Counted from the stretch's first letter, positions 44,015-54,556 are shown. The stretch is DNA of 60,120 nt from Achromobacter insuavis (GCF_902859645.1 NZ_CADIJR010000040.1:1-60120), one strand, 5' to 3'. The notes: generated from the sequence alone by a model not told the origin. Program-made: numbers and translations.

Positions 44015-45424
44015 TTACCAGGACACGATCTTGCCCGGGTTGAGGATGTTGTTCGGATCGAACGCGTGCTTGAGGCTGCGCATCAGGTCCAGCGCGTCAT
44101 CGCCATGCTCTTCGGCCATGAACTGCATCTTGTGCAGGCCGACGCCGTGCTCGCCGGTGCAGGTGCCGTCGGCGGCGATGGCGCGGCGCACCAGGTTGTG
44201 GTTGATGGTCTCGGACTCCTGCCATTCGCGCTCGCTGTCGGCGTCCAGCAGCATCAGCACATGGAAGTTGCCATCGCCGACGTGGCCGACGATGGTGTAC
44301 GGGAAGCTGGCGCGGTCCAGTTCCTCGACCGTGTCGCGCACGCAATCGGCCAGGCGCGAGATCGGCACGCAGACGTCCGTGGTGCTGGCGCGGCAGCCCG
44401 GGCGCAGCTGCAGGCCGGCGAAGTAGGCGTTGTGACGCGCGGTCCACAGGCGGCTGCGGTCCTCGGGGCGCTCGGCCCATTCGAAGTCCATGCCGCCGTG
44501 TTCGGCGGTGATGGCCTGCACGGTCTCGGCCTGTTCCTGCACGCCCGCCGGGCTGCCGTGGAATTCAAACACCAGCAGCGGCGTCTCGCGCAGCGTCAGC
44601 TTGCTGTGCAGGTTGACGGCGCGCACGCTGGCCGCGTCCATGAACTCGACGCGCGCCACCGGCACGCCCATCTGGATGATCTCGATCACGCTCTGCACCG
44701 CGGCGTCGAGCGTGGGGAAGTTGCAGACCGCGGCCGACACGGCCTCCGGCTGCGGGTACAGGCGCACGGTGACTTCGGTGATGATGCCCAGCGTGCCTTC
44801 GCTGCCCACGAAGATGCGGGTCAGGTCGTAGCCGGCCGACGACTTGCGGGCGCGGCCGGCGGTGCGCACGATGCGGCCGTCGGCGGTGACCACGGTCAGC
44901 GACATGACGTTCTCGCGCATGGTGCCGTAGCGCACGGCATTGGTGCCGGAGGCCCGCGTGGCGGCCATGCCGCCCAGGCTGGCGTCGGCGCCCGGATCGA
45001 TCGGGAAGAACAGGCCGGTGCTGCGGATCTCTTCGTTGAGCTGCTTGCGCAGCACGCCGGCCTGCACCGTGGCGGTCAGGTCTTCGGCGTTGACGGCCAG
45101 CACCTTGTTCATCTGCGACAGGTCCAGGCTGATGCCGCCCTGGATCGCCAGGATGTGGCCTTCCAGCGACGAACCCGCGCCGTAGGGAATCAGCGGCACG
45201 CGGTGTTCGTTGCACAGCTTGGCGACCTCGGCGACTTCCTCGGTGCTCTGGGCGAAGACCACGGCATCGGGCAGCATCGCCGGATACGGCGACTCATCGC
45301 GGCCGTGGTGTTCGCGCACCGCGGCGGATTCGGAGAAACGGTCGCCGAAGCGGGCGCGCAGGGCCTCGAGACAGGCGGCCGGCACCGCGCGGCGCAATGA
45401 TTCAGCGTGCAAGGGAGCGTTCAT
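44015..45424 (-). CDS. FAD-linked oxidase, D-lactate dehydrogenase-like
   Basis: The 469-residue protein has the PCMH FAD-binding region (VPLIPYGAGSSLEGHILAIQ, then PGADASLGGMAATRASGTNA) and the C-terminal catalytic motif TCTGEHGVGLHKMQFMAEE. It belongs to the GlcD/DLD family and most likely oxidises D-lactate or a related 2-hydroxy acid. It lies beside glcDEF but with its own terminator. Confidence 0.85.
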   Translation of the reverse strand: MNAPLHAESLRRAVPAACLEALRARFGDRFSESAAVREHHGRDESPYPAMLPDAVVFAQSTEEVAEVAKLCNEHRVPLIPYGAGSSLEGHILAIQGGISLDLSQMNKVLAVNAEDLTATVQAGVLRKQLNEEIRSTGLFFPIDPGADASLGGMAATRASGTNAVRYGTMRENVMSLTVVTADGRIVRTAGRARKSSAGYDLTRIFVGSEGTLGIITEVTVRLYPQPEAVSAAVCNFPTLDAAVQSVIEIIQMGVPVARVEFMDAASVRAVNLHSKLTLRETPLLVFEFHGSPAGVQEQAETVQAITAEHGGMDFEWAERPEDRSRLWTARHNAYFAGLQLRPGCRASTTDVCVPISRLADCVRDTVEELDRASFPYTIVGHVGDGNFHVLMLLDADSEREWQESETINHNLVRRAIAADGTCTGEHGVGLHKMQFMAEEHGDDALDLMRSLKHAFDPNNILNPGKIVSW

Positions 45425-45522
45425 GATCAGCGGGTTCTCGGATGGGGGAATCCAACTATTCTACGCCGCCCGCCTTGCTGCGCCGCAAACCGCCCGGACG
45501 GACGGCTTGCGGCAATCGCGGC

Positions 45523-46596
45523 TTACTTGCCGGAGGTCAGCGCGACCCGGCGGCGTTCACGCACGGCGTGCGCCAGGCGCTCGAGCACGGCAACCGAGGC
45601 ATCCCAGTCGATGCAGCCGTCGGTGATGCTCTGGCCGTAGACCAGCGGCTCGCCCGGCACCATGTCCTGGCGGCCGCCCAGCAGATGGCTTTCGACCATC
45701 ACGCCGACCAGGCGCGCGTCGCCGGCTTCCATCTGGCGCGCCACGTCCTCGATCACCAGCGGCTGGTTCTCGGGCTTCTTGCTGCTGTTGGCGTGGCTGG
45801 CGTCGATCATGATGCGTTGCGCCAGGCCGGCCTTGGACATGTCCTGGCAGGCCGCGTCGACGCTGACGGCGTCGTAGTTCGGCGTCTTGCCGCCGCGCAG
45901 GATGACGTGACAGTCTTCATTGCCCGCGGTCGAGACGATGGCCGAATGCCCGCCCTTGGTCACCGACAGGAAATGGTGCGGCTGCGACGCCGCCTTGATC
46001 GCGTCCACGGCGATCTTCACGTTGCCGTCCGTGCCATTCTTGAAACCCACCGGACACGACAGGCCGGATGCCAGCTCGCGATGCACCTGGCTTTCCGTCG
46101 TGCGCGCGCCGATCGCCCCCCAGGAGACCAGGTCCGCGATGTATTGCGGCGTAATCATGTCCAGGAATTCGCACCCCGCCGGCAATCCCAGGCTGTTGAT
46201 GTCCAGCAGCAGCTCGCGCGCCACGCGCACGCCCTTGTTGATGTCGAAGCTGCCGTCCAGGTCCGGATCGTTGATCAGCCCCTTCCAGCCGACCGTGGTG
46301 CGGGGCTTCTCGAAATACACGCGCATCACGATTTCCAGGTCCGCGCTGAGGCGGTCGCGCACCGGCTTCAGGCGCTTGGCGTATTCGATCGCGGCGCGGG
46401 TGTCGTGGATCGAACACGGGCCGATCACGACGATCATGCGGTCGTCCATGCCATGCAGGATGCGATGCATCGACTGGCGGGCGGCGAACACGGTGTCGGA
46501 AGCTTCCTTGGTGCACGCGAACTCACGCATGACGTGCGCGGGCGGATTCAGCTCTTTGATTTCTCGGATGCGAAGGTCGTCGGTATTGTGTGACAC
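45523..46596 (-). CDS. aroG: 3-deoxy-7-phosphoheptulonate (DAHP) synthase, type I
   Basis: A GTG start at 46596 is preceded by CCAGGAGC at a good distance; no in-frame ATG has one. The 357-residue enzyme begins VSHNTDDLRIREIKELNPPA and has VVIGPCSIHDTRAAIEYAK, ARVYFEKPRTTVGWKG-like substrate residues and the C-terminal QSITDGCIDW, all typical of AroF/G/H. It commits phosphoenolpyruvate and erythrose 4-phosphate to aromatic amino acid synthesis. A Phe/Tyr-rich leader and attenuator lie upstream, so expression should respond to charged tRNA. Confidence 0.95.
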   Translation of the reverse strand: MSHNTDDLRIREIKELNPPAHVMREFACTKEASDTVFAARQSMHRILHGMDDRMIVVIGPCSIHDTRAAIEYAKRLKPVRDRLSADLEIVMRVYFEKPRTTVGWKGLINDPDLDGSFDINKGVRVARELLLDINSLGLPAGCEFLDMITPQYIADLVSWGAIGARTTESQVHRELASGLSCPVGFKNGTDGNVKIAVDAIKAASQPHHFLSVTKGGHSAIVSTAGNEDCHVILRGGKTPNYDAVSVDAACQDMSKAGLAQRIMIDASHANSSKKPENQPLVIEDVARQMEAGDARLVGVMVESHLLGGRQDMVPGEPLVYGQSITDGCIDWDASVAVLERLAHAVRERRRVALTSGK

Positions 46597-46660
46597 GGTA
46601 CTGCTCCTGGGTTTCCCGCCACCGGGATCCATCCCGGGGTGTTCCTCAAGCTGACGGCAC

Positions 46661-46693
46661 AAAAAAAGCCGCCAGTTCGCTGGCGGCTTTTTT
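46661..46693 (-). terminator. Attenuator terminator upstream of aroG
   Basis: On the minus strand GCCGCCAG-CGAA-CTGGCGGC is an eight-base-pair stem with a four-base loop, followed by seven T residues, 65 bases before the aroG start. This is the 3:4 terminator of the attenuator and also carries an A-run on the other side. Confidence 0.85.
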
Positions 46694-46714
46694 GGGGGGG
46701 ATTCTTTCCAAACT

Positions 46715-46798
46715 TCAGATTGAGCGCTTCCCTTCCTCCGCCAGCGGCTTCAGAAAACCAAAAAAATAAAAATAAAAGGCGGGGGAAGCGAATTTCAT
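46715..46798 (-). CDS. Phe/Tyr-rich leader peptide of aroG
   Basis: The 27-residue ORF begins MKFASPAFYFYFFGF, with six Phe and two Tyr among its first fifteen residues, then a charged tail ending KRSI and a TGA at 46715. It lies directly before the attenuator terminator. No clear Shine-Dalgarno is visible before the ATG; a possible promoter (GTGACG - 17 - TAGAGT) would start transcription very near the ATG, so the leader may be leaderless or the promoter may lie elsewhere. High Phe codon density with a following attenuator is the hallmark of pheL-type peptides. Confidence 0.75.
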   Translation of the reverse strand: MKFASPAFYFYFFGFLKPLAEEGKRSI

Positions 46799-46884
46799 GG
46801 GAAAAGACTCTAGCACAATTTTTTCGGGCCGTCACGCCAGCTTGCAACCCGGCGTGGCGGCCCTGCCGGCCGCCTGGCGCCCGG

Positions 46885-48345
46885 TCAGGCCGTCCCGCCG
46901 ACGGTCAGGCCTTCCATGCGAACGGTGGGCATGCCCACGCCCACCGGCACGCTCTGGCCGTCCTTGCCGCAGGTGCCCACGCCCGAATCCAGCTTCAGGT
47001 CGTCGCCGATCATGCTGACGCGGGTCATGGCGTCGGGACCGTTGCCGATCAGCGTGGCGCCCTTGACCGGGTACGTGATCTTGCCGTCCTCGATCATGTA
47101 GGCCTCGGAGGCCGAGAACACGAACTTGCCGTTGGTGATGTCGACCTGGCCGCCGCCGAAATTGGCCGCATACAAGCCGCGCTTGACGGACGAGATGATT
47201 TCCTCGGGCGCCTTGTCGCCGGCCAGCATGTAGGTATTGGTCATGCGCGGCATCGGCAGGTGCGCGAACGATTCGCGGCGGCCATTGCCGGTGGCGGCGG
47301 TCTTCATCAGGCGCGCGTTCAGCGTGTCCTGCATGTAGCCGCGCAGGATGCCGTCTTCGATCAGCACGTTGCGCTGGGTGGCGTTGCCTTCGTCGTCGAT
47401 ATTGAGCGAGCCGCGGCGATCGGGAATGGTGCCATCGTCGACCACGGTCACGCCCTTGGACGCGACGCGTTCGCCGATGCGGCCCGAGAACACGCTGGAG
47501 CCCTTGCGGTTGAAATCGCCTTCCAGGCCATGGCCGACGGCTTCGTGCAGCAGGATGCCGGGCCAGCCCGAACCCAGCACCACCGTCATTTCGCCGGCGG
47601 GCGCCGGACGCGCCTCCAGGTTGACCATGGCTTCGTGCACGGCGCGCTCGACATAGCCTTGCAGCATTTCATCCGTGAAATACGCCAGCCCCAGGCGGCC
47701 GCCGCCGCCGGCATGGCCCATTTCGCGGCGTCCATTGCGCTCGGCGATGACGGTCAGCGACAGGCGCACCAGCGGGCGCACGTCGGCGGCCAGGCGACCA
47801 TCGCTGCCGGCCACCAGCACCACGTCATACTCGGCGCCCAGGCCGGCCATGACCTGGATCACGTGCGGATCGCGGGCCCGCGCCATGCGTTCGACGCGTT
47901 CGAGCAGCGCGACTTTCTCGGGGGCGCTCAGGGTCGCCACCGGATCGATGTCGGCATACAGGCTGCGGCCCATTTCGGCTTCGACCTGCGCCGCCACCTT
48001 GACCTTGCCGGCGCCGCGGCGGGCAATGCCGCGCACCGCGTGGGCCGACGACAGCAAGGCGTCGGCCGAAAGCGAATCGGAATAGGCGAACGCGGTTTTC
48101 TCGCCGCTGACGGCGCGCACGCCGACCCCCTGGCTGATCGAGAAACTGCCGGTCTTGACGATGCCCTCTTCCAGGCTCCAGCCCTCGCTGCGGGTGTACT
48201 GGAAATACAGATCGGCGTAGTCGACCTTGTGCGTGAAGATTTCGCCCAGGGCGCGCGCCATGTCGGCCTCGGTCAACCCCCACGGGTCGAGCAGGAGCGA
48301 TTTGGCGGTGGCCAGGGATGCAATAGCGGGATCGATGATTTTCAT
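46885..48345 (-). CDS. tldD: Metalloprotease TldD
   Basis: The 486-residue protein has the HExxxH zinc motif ([15 protein letters not shown]) and the family's Gly-rich C-terminus. TldD works with PmbA/TldE in peptide processing. It precedes the aroG attenuator region on the same strand but downstream of it, so not in the same transcript. A 770-base gap lies upstream. Confidence 0.92.
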   Translation of the reverse strand: MKIIDPAIASLATAKSLLLDPWGLTEADMARALGEIFTHKVDYADLYFQYTRSEGWSLEEGIVKTGSFSISQGVGVRAVSGEKTAFAYSDSLSADALLSSAHAVRGIARRGAGKVKVAAQVEAEMGRSLYADIDPVATLSAPEKVALLERVERMARARDPHVIQVMAGLGAEYDVVLVAGSDGRLAADVRPLVRLSLTVIAERNGRREMGHAGGGGRLGLAYFTDEMLQGYVERAVHEAMVNLEARPAPAGEMTVVLGSGWPGILLHEAVGHGLEGDFNRKGSSVFSGRIGERVASKGVTVVDDGTIPDRRGSLNIDDEGNATQRNVLIEDGILRGYMQDTLNARLMKTAATGNGRRESFAHLPMPRMTNTYMLAGDKAPEEIISSVKRGLYAANFGGGQVDITNGKFVFSASEAYMIEDGKITYPVKGATLIGNGPDAMTRVSMIGDDLKLDSGVGTCGKDGQSVPVGVGMPTVRMEGLTVGGTA

Positions 48346-49114
48346 AGGACTCTGTTCGGGGGCGCCGGCGCGACGGACGCGGCAGCCATGACGCTCAAGG
48401 CTCTATCGTACCGCCGACACGGGGGCGGCGTCGCGGCCGCCGAATATTGTCTATCAAGTTAACCAATTGGGGACCGGTCCCAAACTGCGGCGGCGCCTCT
48501 TGCAAAATAACCTTTGCCCGGGCGCCGAGCCGATTGCTCGCCGGCCGGAGCGGCCGGCACGCTTGCCAGACCAATGTGTCGAACTTGTCATACAACTCGA
48601 CAACAAAATGGAAATGGCACAAAAATGTCCCGCGCAAATGGGCGCGCATACCGTTCTCGATGGATGGGAATGAAAATCCGCATACCCCTGGAAACCCCGC
48701 GCCATGCGGGTTGGAGCCAGTCGTCCTACCACCTGTTGAAACTCGCGCATTAGCAACGGGAACATTCCGTCATACCAAAAAGCCGAGCTTACTAAGCCCT
48801 GAAAAGAGGTCAACTTCTGCGCATCCGCTCGCTTCATGAAACAAAACCGTGCATTTTCCAACACGGGATGTTGCATTCGTCCGCCCCATGAACCAAAGGG
48901 GCCTTTGTTTCATTTAGTCCCAAATTTGAGAATATCATTCCCAATACTTGTTCATAGCGCAAACCCGCTAGCCTAAAGACTTTCCGGCCGTTTTGATACA
49001 AAATAATTAGGCCAGGACAGCGGCAGAGGGGCGTCAACTTCTGTATTATGCGAAGCACAACAAATAAACATAACTCCGCCGGCGATTAAAGCAGTTCCAT
49101 AATCAGGAATAAAC
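48346..49114. other. Long intergenic region upstream of the H-NS-like gene
   Basis: About 770 bases, noticeably less GC-rich toward the right, with no convincing gene; the open frames in it are Cys/Trp/Arg-rich and start poorly. It includes CAAAGGGGCCTTTG (about 48893), a short dyad, and repeated GTCAACTTCTG near 48808 and 49031. It probably holds an extended promoter/regulatory region for the H-NS-like gene. Confidence 0.45.
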
Positions 49115-49501
49115 ATGGCCCGAGAAACCTACGCAGCTCTGCAAGCAAAGATCGAAAAGGAAATCAACAAGCTCCAAAAGAAGGCTGAAGTCCTCCAAAC
49201 CAAGCGCCGCAAACCGGTCATCGCCTCGATCATCACGTCGATGCGCGAGTACGACATCACCCCCGAAGAAATCGCCGCCGCCTTTGGCGCCGGCAAACCC
49301 GTCCGCGCCACCACGCCCAGCGGCCGCCGCAAGACTGGCGCCGCTGTCCGCCCGGCCAACGCCGCCAAACGCGCCGTTGCCCCCAAATACCGTCATCCCC
49401 AAACCGGGGAGACCTGGAGTGGTCGTGGCAAGGCCCCCCGCTGGCTCGCCGCCGAAGAAGCATCCGGCGCCACGCGCGACAGTTTTCTTATCAAAGAATA
49501 A
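49115..49501 (+). CDS. H-NS-like nucleoid protein (BpH3-type)
   Basis: The 128-residue protein begins MARETYAALQAKIEKEINKL, a coiled-coil oligomerisation region (about 1-60), then a linker with TPSGRRKTG, and ends with the DNA-binding motif YRHPQTGETWSGRGKAPRWL. This arrangement is that of H-NS homologues in Bordetella/Burkholderia (BpH3). It should bind AT-rich DNA and silence acquired genes, and could control the tailocin island; that link is inference. A long non-coding region lies upstream and a strong terminator follows. Confidence 0.9.
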   Translation: MARETYAALQAKIEKEINKLQKKAEVLQTKRRKPVIASIITSMREYDITPEEIAAAFGAGKPVRATTPSGRRKTGAAVRPANAAKRAVAPKYRHPQTGETWSGRGKAPRWLAAEEASGATRDSFLIKE

Positions 49502-49524
49502 AACCTATTATTCAGTAAGAAAAA

Positions 49525-49560
49525 ATAAAAGGCGCACCATTTTGGTGCGCCTTTTTATTT
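49525..49560. terminator. Bidirectional terminator
   Basis: The stem AAAAGGCGCACCA/TGGTGCGCCTTTT with A-run before and T-run after ends the H-NS-like transcript and can also stop the convergent lipoprotein gene. Confidence 0.88.
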
Positions 49561-49587
49561 TACGACTGTCTTTTGTCGTGGCAAAAA

Positions 49588-50226
49588 CTACTGGACCGGA
49601 AATTGGATTTCGCGCTCGGCGCCATTATTTCCCGGGAATCCGTCAAATATTGCACGCACCAGATACGGCATCATCCTCACGAAGTTGTCCCGTTCGCTGA
49701 GTATGAAGGCGCTGGAACGGTAGACCTCGGCCCCGCCGCGCTGGCTGTCGTGGATCTGCAGCGAGAGCGTGTTGCGCTGGACCACCATGGGCACGTCGAC
49801 CCAGTCCGGCCCCCAATAGCCGTAATAGCCGCCCCACGGCCGCGGACCGTAGAAACCGCCATAGCCGTAGCCGCCGTTGAAATACGGGTCATACGGACGC
49901 CGCACCATGACCTGCGTCTGGCTCGTGCCATAACGGAACGAGACATCGAAGCGGGCCTTGGCGCCCGGCTGGGCTTCCACCAGACCGGTGGCGCCGATGC
50001 CGGCGCGCACCATGTCCTGGTATGACTGGTATTCGAGATTATTGGCTTGCGCCGGTTCGGCCGGCACGAATTGGTAAGTCTGGCCTTCGACGCCTGTCGG
50101 CCACTGCTGGAACGAGGTGACGCGCGCCGACACGGTGGGGGAGGCGCATCCGCTCAGCACCAGCGCCCCCAATACAGCCAGGATGGCGGCCCAGCGGCCG
50201 GTATTGAACGGGGAAGAACGGAACAT
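49588..50226 (-). CDS. DUF4136-like lipoprotein
   Basis: The ATG at 50226 follows GAGGAG and starts MFRSSPFNTGRWAAILAVLG; the signal peptide ends in a lipobox LSGCAS (Cys near residue 27). The 212-residue mature part is beta-rich with a Gly/Tyr-rich insertion (about residues 115-140, YFNGGYGYGGFYG) and resembles the DUF4136 envelope lipoproteins. It is probably anchored in the outer membrane; the function is unknown. Confidence 0.78.
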   Translation of the reverse strand: MFRSSPFNTGRWAAILAVLGALVLSGCASPTVSARVTSFQQWPTGVEGQTYQFVPAEPAQANNLEYQSYQDMVRAGIGATGLVEAQPGAKARFDVSFRYGTSQTQVMVRRPYDPYFNGGYGYGGFYGPRPWGGYYGYWGPDWVDVPMVVQRNTLSLQIHDSQRGGAEVYRSSAFILSERDNFVRMMPYLVRAIFDGFPGNNGAEREIQFPVQ

Positions 50227-50378
50227 TTGCAACTCCTCATTGCGCGACGGCGCCCATCATACTGAGCTTTGACCGCGCGGGCCCCGGAAAGTTTACGCCG
50301 GGGCCGGCACGCACGGTCCCTGCGTCCGCCGGGCCTGACACTACAATAGGACTCTCGTTCATACAGGACTGCAATCCC

Positions 50379-53084
50379 ATGCGCACAGACACGCCCGTTA
50401 CCGTATACCGCAAGGATTACCAGCCCTACCCCTACGACATCCCGCAGGTCTCCCTGGCCTTCGACCTGGCGCCCGACAGCACCGAGGTGCGCTGCGTCAT
50501 GCAGGTCCGCCGCAAGGCCGACGCCAGCGCCGACGCCGCGCTGGTGCTGGACGGCGAAGAGCTGGAACTCGTCTCGGTAGGGGTGGATGGCCAGGCGCTG
50601 CCGGCCGACCGTTTCCACCTGTCCGAACACAGCCTGGCGCTGTATGGCCTGCCCGCCGAAGCCACCGTCGAGATCGTCAGCCGCTGCAAGCCCTCGGCCA
50701 ACTCGACGTTGATGGGCCTTTATGTCTCGGGCGGCAATTTCTTCACGCAGTGCGAGGCCGAGGGCTTTCGCCGCATCACCTGGTTCGCCGACCGCCCCGA
50801 CGTCATGTCGCGCTACCGCGTCACCCTGCGCGCCGCGCCGGTCTACCCGGTGCTGCTGTCCAACGGCAACCTGGTCGCCTCGCGCCAGCTGCCCGACGGC
50901 CGCAACGAGGTCGAATGGGAAGACCCGTTCCCCAAGCCCTGCTATCTGTTCGCCCTGGTGGGCGGCAACCTGACCCACCGCGAAACCACGGTCAAGACCG
51001 CCAGCGGCCGCGACGTGCTGTTGCAGGTCTATAGCGACCCGGGCGCCGAGACCAAGACCGAATGGGCGCTGGATTCCCTGGTGCGCGCGCTGCGCTGGGA
51101 CGAAACCCGTTTCGGCCTGGAACTGGACCTGGACCGTTTCATGGTCGTGGCCGTCCATGATTTCAATATGGGCGCGATGGAGAACAAGGGCCTGAACATT
51201 TTCAATGCCGCCTACGTACTGGCCGACGCGGATACCGCCACGGACGCCAATTACGAGGGCATCGAATCGGTCATCGGCCACGAGTATTTCCACAACTGGA
51301 CCGGCAACCGCGTCACCTGCCGCGACTGGTTCCAGCTGAGCCTGAAGGAAGGCCTGACGGTATTCCGCGACCAGGAGTTCAGCGCCGACATGATGGCGCA
51401 GGACATGGACGAGGCCGCCGCCGCCAGCGCCCGCGCGGTCAAGCGCATCGACGACGTGGTCACGCTGCGCGCGGCGCAGTTCCCCGAGGACGCGGGCCCG
51501 ATGGCCCACCCGATCCGCCCCGACAGCTACCAGGAAATCGGCAATTTCTATACCGCCACGGTGTACGAGAAAGGCGCCGAGGTCATCCGCATGCAGCACA
51601 CGCTGCTGGGCGAGACCGGTTTCCGCGCCGGCATGGACGAGTATTTCCGCCGCCATGACGGCCAGGCCGTGACCTGCGACGACTTCGTCGCCGCCATGGA
51701 ATCGGTCTACACGCGTCAGCACCCGGGCCGCGATCTTTCGGTGTTCCGCAACTGGTACCGCCAGGCCGGCACGCCGCGCGTGACCGTCAAGCTGACGCAC
51801 GACGCCACCGCGCGCCGCTGCACCGTGACGCTGTCGCAGGAATGCCAGCCGGTCGGCGTCGAGAAAAAGGCCCCCGCCGGTTTCGTCAAGGCGCCGTACC
51901 ACATCCCCTTCGCCATCGGCCTGCTGGACCGCGATGGCCGCGCCCTGCCCCTGCGCCTGGACGGCGCGGAACACGACACGGCGCTGCTGGAACTGACCAC
52001 GCAGACCCAGCAATGGCATTTCGACGGCATCGACGCGATGCCGGTGCCGTCGCTGCTGCGCGATTTTTCCGCGCCCGTGATTGTCGATTACGACTGGACC
52101 GACGAGGAACTGGCGCTGCTGTCGGCCCACGACACCAACCCCTTCGCACGCTGGGAAGCCGGCCAGGAACTGGCCACCCGCCAGATCCTGGCGCTGGCCG
52201 AGGCGCGCCAGGCCGGCCGCACGCTGCACGCCGACCCGGCCTTCATCGCCGCCTGGCGCGCGCTGCTGACCGACCCGGCGCTGGATGCCGCCTACCGCGC
52301 CCGCGCCCTGGCGCTGCCGTCGGAAAAGACCCTGGCCGAGCGCATGCAGGCCGTCGACCCGCCGGCGCTGGCCGTGGCGCGCGACTTCCTGCGCGCCGAG
52401 CTGGGCCGGCAACTGGCGGCGGAATTCCGCCAGGCCTTCGACGCCAACCAGACGCCGGGCGAGTACAGCCCCGCGCCGGTCCCGGCAGGCAAGCGCGCCC
52501 TGAAGAATCTGGCGCTCAGCCACCTGATGGCCGCCGGCGAGCACGAAGCGCAGCGCCTGGCCGAGCAGCAATACGAACACGCCGGCAACATGACCGACAG
52601 CATGGCGGCGCTGTCGGCCCTGATCAACTACGGCCAGGGCGAGTTCCCGCAACAGGCGCTGGCCGCGTTCTACGACAAGTGGCGCGACAACGCGCTGGTG
52701 GTGGACAAGTGGTTCGCGCTGCAGGCGGCGGCGCGCTACACCACGGTGCAGACCGCGCGCGACCTGATGACGCACCCGGCATTCACGCTGCGCACCCCGA
52801 ACCGGGCGCGCGCGCTGATTTTCCAGTTCTGCCTGAACAACGCCCGCGGCATGCATCACCCGGATGGCTCGGGCTACGCCTTCTGGGCCGACCAGGTGCT
52901 GGCGCTGGACGCCCTCAACCCCGAGATCGCCGCGCGCCTGGCGCGCGCGCTGGACAACTGGTCGCGCTACGTGCCCGCCCTGCGCGGCCCCATGCAGGAA
53001 GCCCTGCAACGGGTGCGCGCCCACGAAGGGCTGTCGCGCAACGTGCAGGAAATCGTATCCAAGGCTTTAGAATTCGCAGCATAG
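50379..53084 (+). CDS. pepN: Aminopeptidase N
   Basis: The 901-residue protein has the M1-family GAMEN exopeptidase motif (about 265-269) and the zinc motif HEYFH (His at about 301). Size and order match gamma/betaproteobacterial PepN, a cytoplasmic broad-specificity aminopeptidase. It is followed ten bases later by fbp, suggesting co-transcription. Confidence 0.95.
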   Translation: MRTDTPVTVYRKDYQPYPYDIPQVSLAFDLAPDSTEVRCVMQVRRKADASADAALVLDGEELELVSVGVDGQALPADRFHLSEHSLALYGLPAEATVEIVSRCKPSANSTLMGLYVSGGNFFTQCEAEGFRRITWFADRPDVMSRYRVTLRAAPVYPVLLSNGNLVASRQLPDGRNEVEWEDPFPKPCYLFALVGGNLTHRETTVKTASGRDVLLQVYSDPGAETKTEWALDSLVRALRWDETRFGLELDLDRFMVVAVHDFNMGAMENKGLNIFNAAYVLADADTATDANYEGIESVIGHEYFHNWTGNRVTCRDWFQLSLKEGLTVFRDQEFSADMMAQDMDEAAAASARAVKRIDDVVTLRAAQFPEDAGPMAHPIRPDSYQEIGNFYTATVYEKGAEVIRMQHTLLGETGFRAGMDEYFRRHDGQAVTCDDFVAAMESVYTRQHPGRDLSVFRNWYRQAGTPRVTVKLTHDATARRCTVTLSQECQPVGVEKKAPAGFVKAPYHIPFAIGLLDRDGRALPLRLDGAEHDTALLELTTQTQQWHFDGIDAMPVPSLLRDFSAPVIVDYDWTDEELALLSAHDTNPFARWEAGQELATRQILALAEARQAGRTLHADPAFIAAWRALLTDPALDAAYRARALALPSEKTLAERMQAVDPPALAVARDFLRAELGRQLAAEFRQAFDANQTPGEYSPAPVPAGKRALKNLALSHLMAAGEHEAQRLAEQQYEHAGNMTDSMAALSALINYGQGEFPQQALAAFYDKWRDNALVVDKWFALQAAARYTTVQTARDLMTHPAFTLRTPNRARALIFQFCLNNARGMHHPDGSGYAFWADQVLALDALNPEIAARLARALDNWSRYVPALRGPMQEALQRVRAHEGLSRNVQEIVSKALEFAA

Positions 53085-53094
53085 GGAGAACCTC

Positions 53095-54114
53095 TTGAAA
53101 CGTAAAACACTTACCCAATACCTGGTGGAGCAGCAACGCTCCGCGCAGGCCCTGGCCCCCGAAGTGCGGCTGCTCATCGAAGTCGTGGCGCGCGCCTGCA
53201 AGGCGATCAGCCACGCGGTCAGCAAGGGCGCGCTCGGCGGCGTCCTTGGCAGCCTCGAAAGCGAGAACGTGCAGGGCGAAGTGCAGAAGAAGCTGGACGT
53301 GCTGTCCAACGAAATCCTGCTCGAAGCCAACGAATGGGGCGGCCATCTGGCGGCCATGGCCTCGGAAGAGATGGAGACCATCCACCTGATTCCGAACCGC
53401 TACCCCAAGGGCGAATACCTGCTGCTGTTCGATCCCCTGGACGGCTCGTCGAACATCGACGTGAACGTGTCGATCGGCACCATCTTCTCGGTGCTGCATG
53501 CCCCCCACAACGTGTCGGGCGCGCCGGTCTGTGAAGCCGACTTCCTGCAGCCGGGCAACAAGCAGGTGGTGGCCGGCTATGCCGTCTACGGCCCGCAGAC
53601 CATGCTGGTGCTGACCATCGGCAACGGCGTGGTGGGCTTCACGCTGGACCGCGAAATGGGTTCATGGGTGCTGACCCACGAGAACATCCGCGTGCCGGAA
53701 GACACCAAGGAATTCGCCATCAACATGTCGAACATGCGCCACTGGGCTCCCCCGGTCAAGCGCTACATCGACGATTGCCTGGCCGGCTCCACCGGCCCCC
53801 TGGGCAAGGACTACAACATGCGCTGGATCGCCTCGATGGTGGCGGACGTGCATCGCATCCTGACCCGCGGCGGCATCTTCATGTATCCCTGGGACGCGCG
53901 CGAGCCGGGCAAGGCCGGCAAGCTGCGCCTGATGTACGAAGCCAATCCGATGAGCTTCCTCATCGAGCAGGCCGGCGGCGCCTCGATCAACGGCACCGAG
54001 CGCATCCTGGACATCCAGCCCGACAAGCTGCACCAGCGCGTCAGCGTGATCCTGGGCTCGAAGAACGAAGTCGAGCGCGTGGGCCGCTACCACGCCGAGG
54101 ACGCGGGCAAGTAA
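53095..54114 (+). CDS. fbp: Fructose-1,6-bisphosphatase, class I
   Basis: The start is TTG at 53095, with AGGGAGAA just upstream; the next in-frame ATG is too far downstream for the family. The 339-residue enzyme has the metal/phosphate site [20 protein letters not shown] and the C-terminal residues [20 protein letters not shown] of class I FBPases. It removes the 1-phosphate in gluconeogenesis. Confidence 0.95.
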   Translation: MKRKTLTQYLVEQQRSAQALAPEVRLLIEVVARACKAISHAVSKGALGGVLGSLESENVQGEVQKKLDVLSNEILLEANEWGGHLAAMASEEMETIHLIPNRYPKGEYLLLFDPLDGSSNIDVNVSIGTIFSVLHAPHNVSGAPVCEADFLQPGNKQVVAGYAVYGPQTMLVLTIGNGVVGFTLDREMGSWVLTHENIRVPEDTKEFAINMSNMRHWAPPVKRYIDDCLAGSTGPLGKDYNMRWIASMVADVHRILTRGGIFMYPWDAREPGKAGKLRLMYEANPMSFLIEQAGGASINGTERILDIQPDKLHQRVSVILGSKNEVERVGRYHAEDAGK

Positions 54115-54129
54115 GCCGCGCCGCCAACG

Positions 54130-54160
54130 AAAAGCCCCGGCCGAGGCCGGGGCTTTTTTT
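54130..54160. terminator. Bidirectional terminator
   Basis: The stem AGCCCCGGCC/GGCCGGGGCT with A-run and a seven-base T-run separates the convergent fbp and small lipoprotein genes. Confidence 0.88.
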
Positions 54161-54181
54161 CGTCAACAGCTTGGCGAAGGG

Positions 54182-54403
54182 TTACTTGACCTCTTCGATG
54201 GACTTCACATCGTCCTTGTTGATCTGGACCTTCTTGCCGTCCTTGTCGTACTCGTACATGCCGGACTTCTTGTCGTAGGTCGGCGCGTCGGGCGTCACGG
54301 TCGAGGTCCCGTCCCGTTGCTGAATGACCGAGGGCGACGAGCATCCGGCCAGCACCCCAACTCCGGTCACCACCAGGGCCAACGTCATGGTCTTCAGGTT
54401 CAT
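54182..54403 (-). CDS. YgdI/YgdR-like small lipoprotein
   Basis: The 73-residue protein has a lipoprotein signal (MNLKTMTLALVVTGVGVLAG then Cys-Ser) and a mature domain with TPDAPTYDKKSGMYEYDKDG, the DUF903 (YgdI/YgdR) pattern. It is probably an outer-membrane lipoprotein; its role is unknown. Confidence 0.85.
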   Translation of the reverse strand: MNLKTMTLALVVTGVGVLAGCSSPSVIQQRDGTSTVTPDAPTYDKKSGMYEYDKDGKKVQINKDDVKSIEEVK

Positions 54404-54495
54404 GGGCGTGTTCTCCGAGTGTGAATGGTGGATTCACTGTATCGGATGCGCGCCGGGAAAAAGTGACGGCATGTGGCCAAAATGCGTGTGAAAGT

Positions 54496-54530
54496 AAAAA
54501 ACCCCTCGCGGCTCACACCGCGAGGGGTTG
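54496..54530 (-). terminator. Rho-independent terminator
   Basis: On the minus strand AACCCCTCGCGG/CCGCGAGGGGTT is followed by TTTTTT, closing the hom-thrC transcript. Confidence 0.85.
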
Positions 54531-54556
54531 CAACCCCATACAACCGCAAGCTGCCT

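Larger units (their letters stand above)
46597..46798 (-). promoter_or_regulatory. aroG transcription attenuator (leader region)
   Basis: Between the leader peptide start and the aroG GTG three pairings are visible on the minus strand. The leader arm CGCTTCCCCCGCC (codons 3-7) can pair with GGCGGAGGAAGGGAAGCG (1:2). The element GCTGGCGG within the latter region can pair with CCGCCAGC (2:3, antiterminator). The terminator stem GCCGCCAG/CTGGCGGC followed by seven T residues is 3:4. Stalling at the Phe/Tyr codons would cover arm 1 and free arm 2 to pair with arm 3, allowing transcription into aroG. The arrangement is read from sequence; its function is inferred from E. coli phe/trp attenuation. 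Confidence 0.78.

Noticed and set aside
48447-49058. Small genes in the region before the H-NS-like gene
   Set aside because: The candidate proteins are short, Cys/Trp/Arg-rich, have weak starts and overlap each other on both strands.
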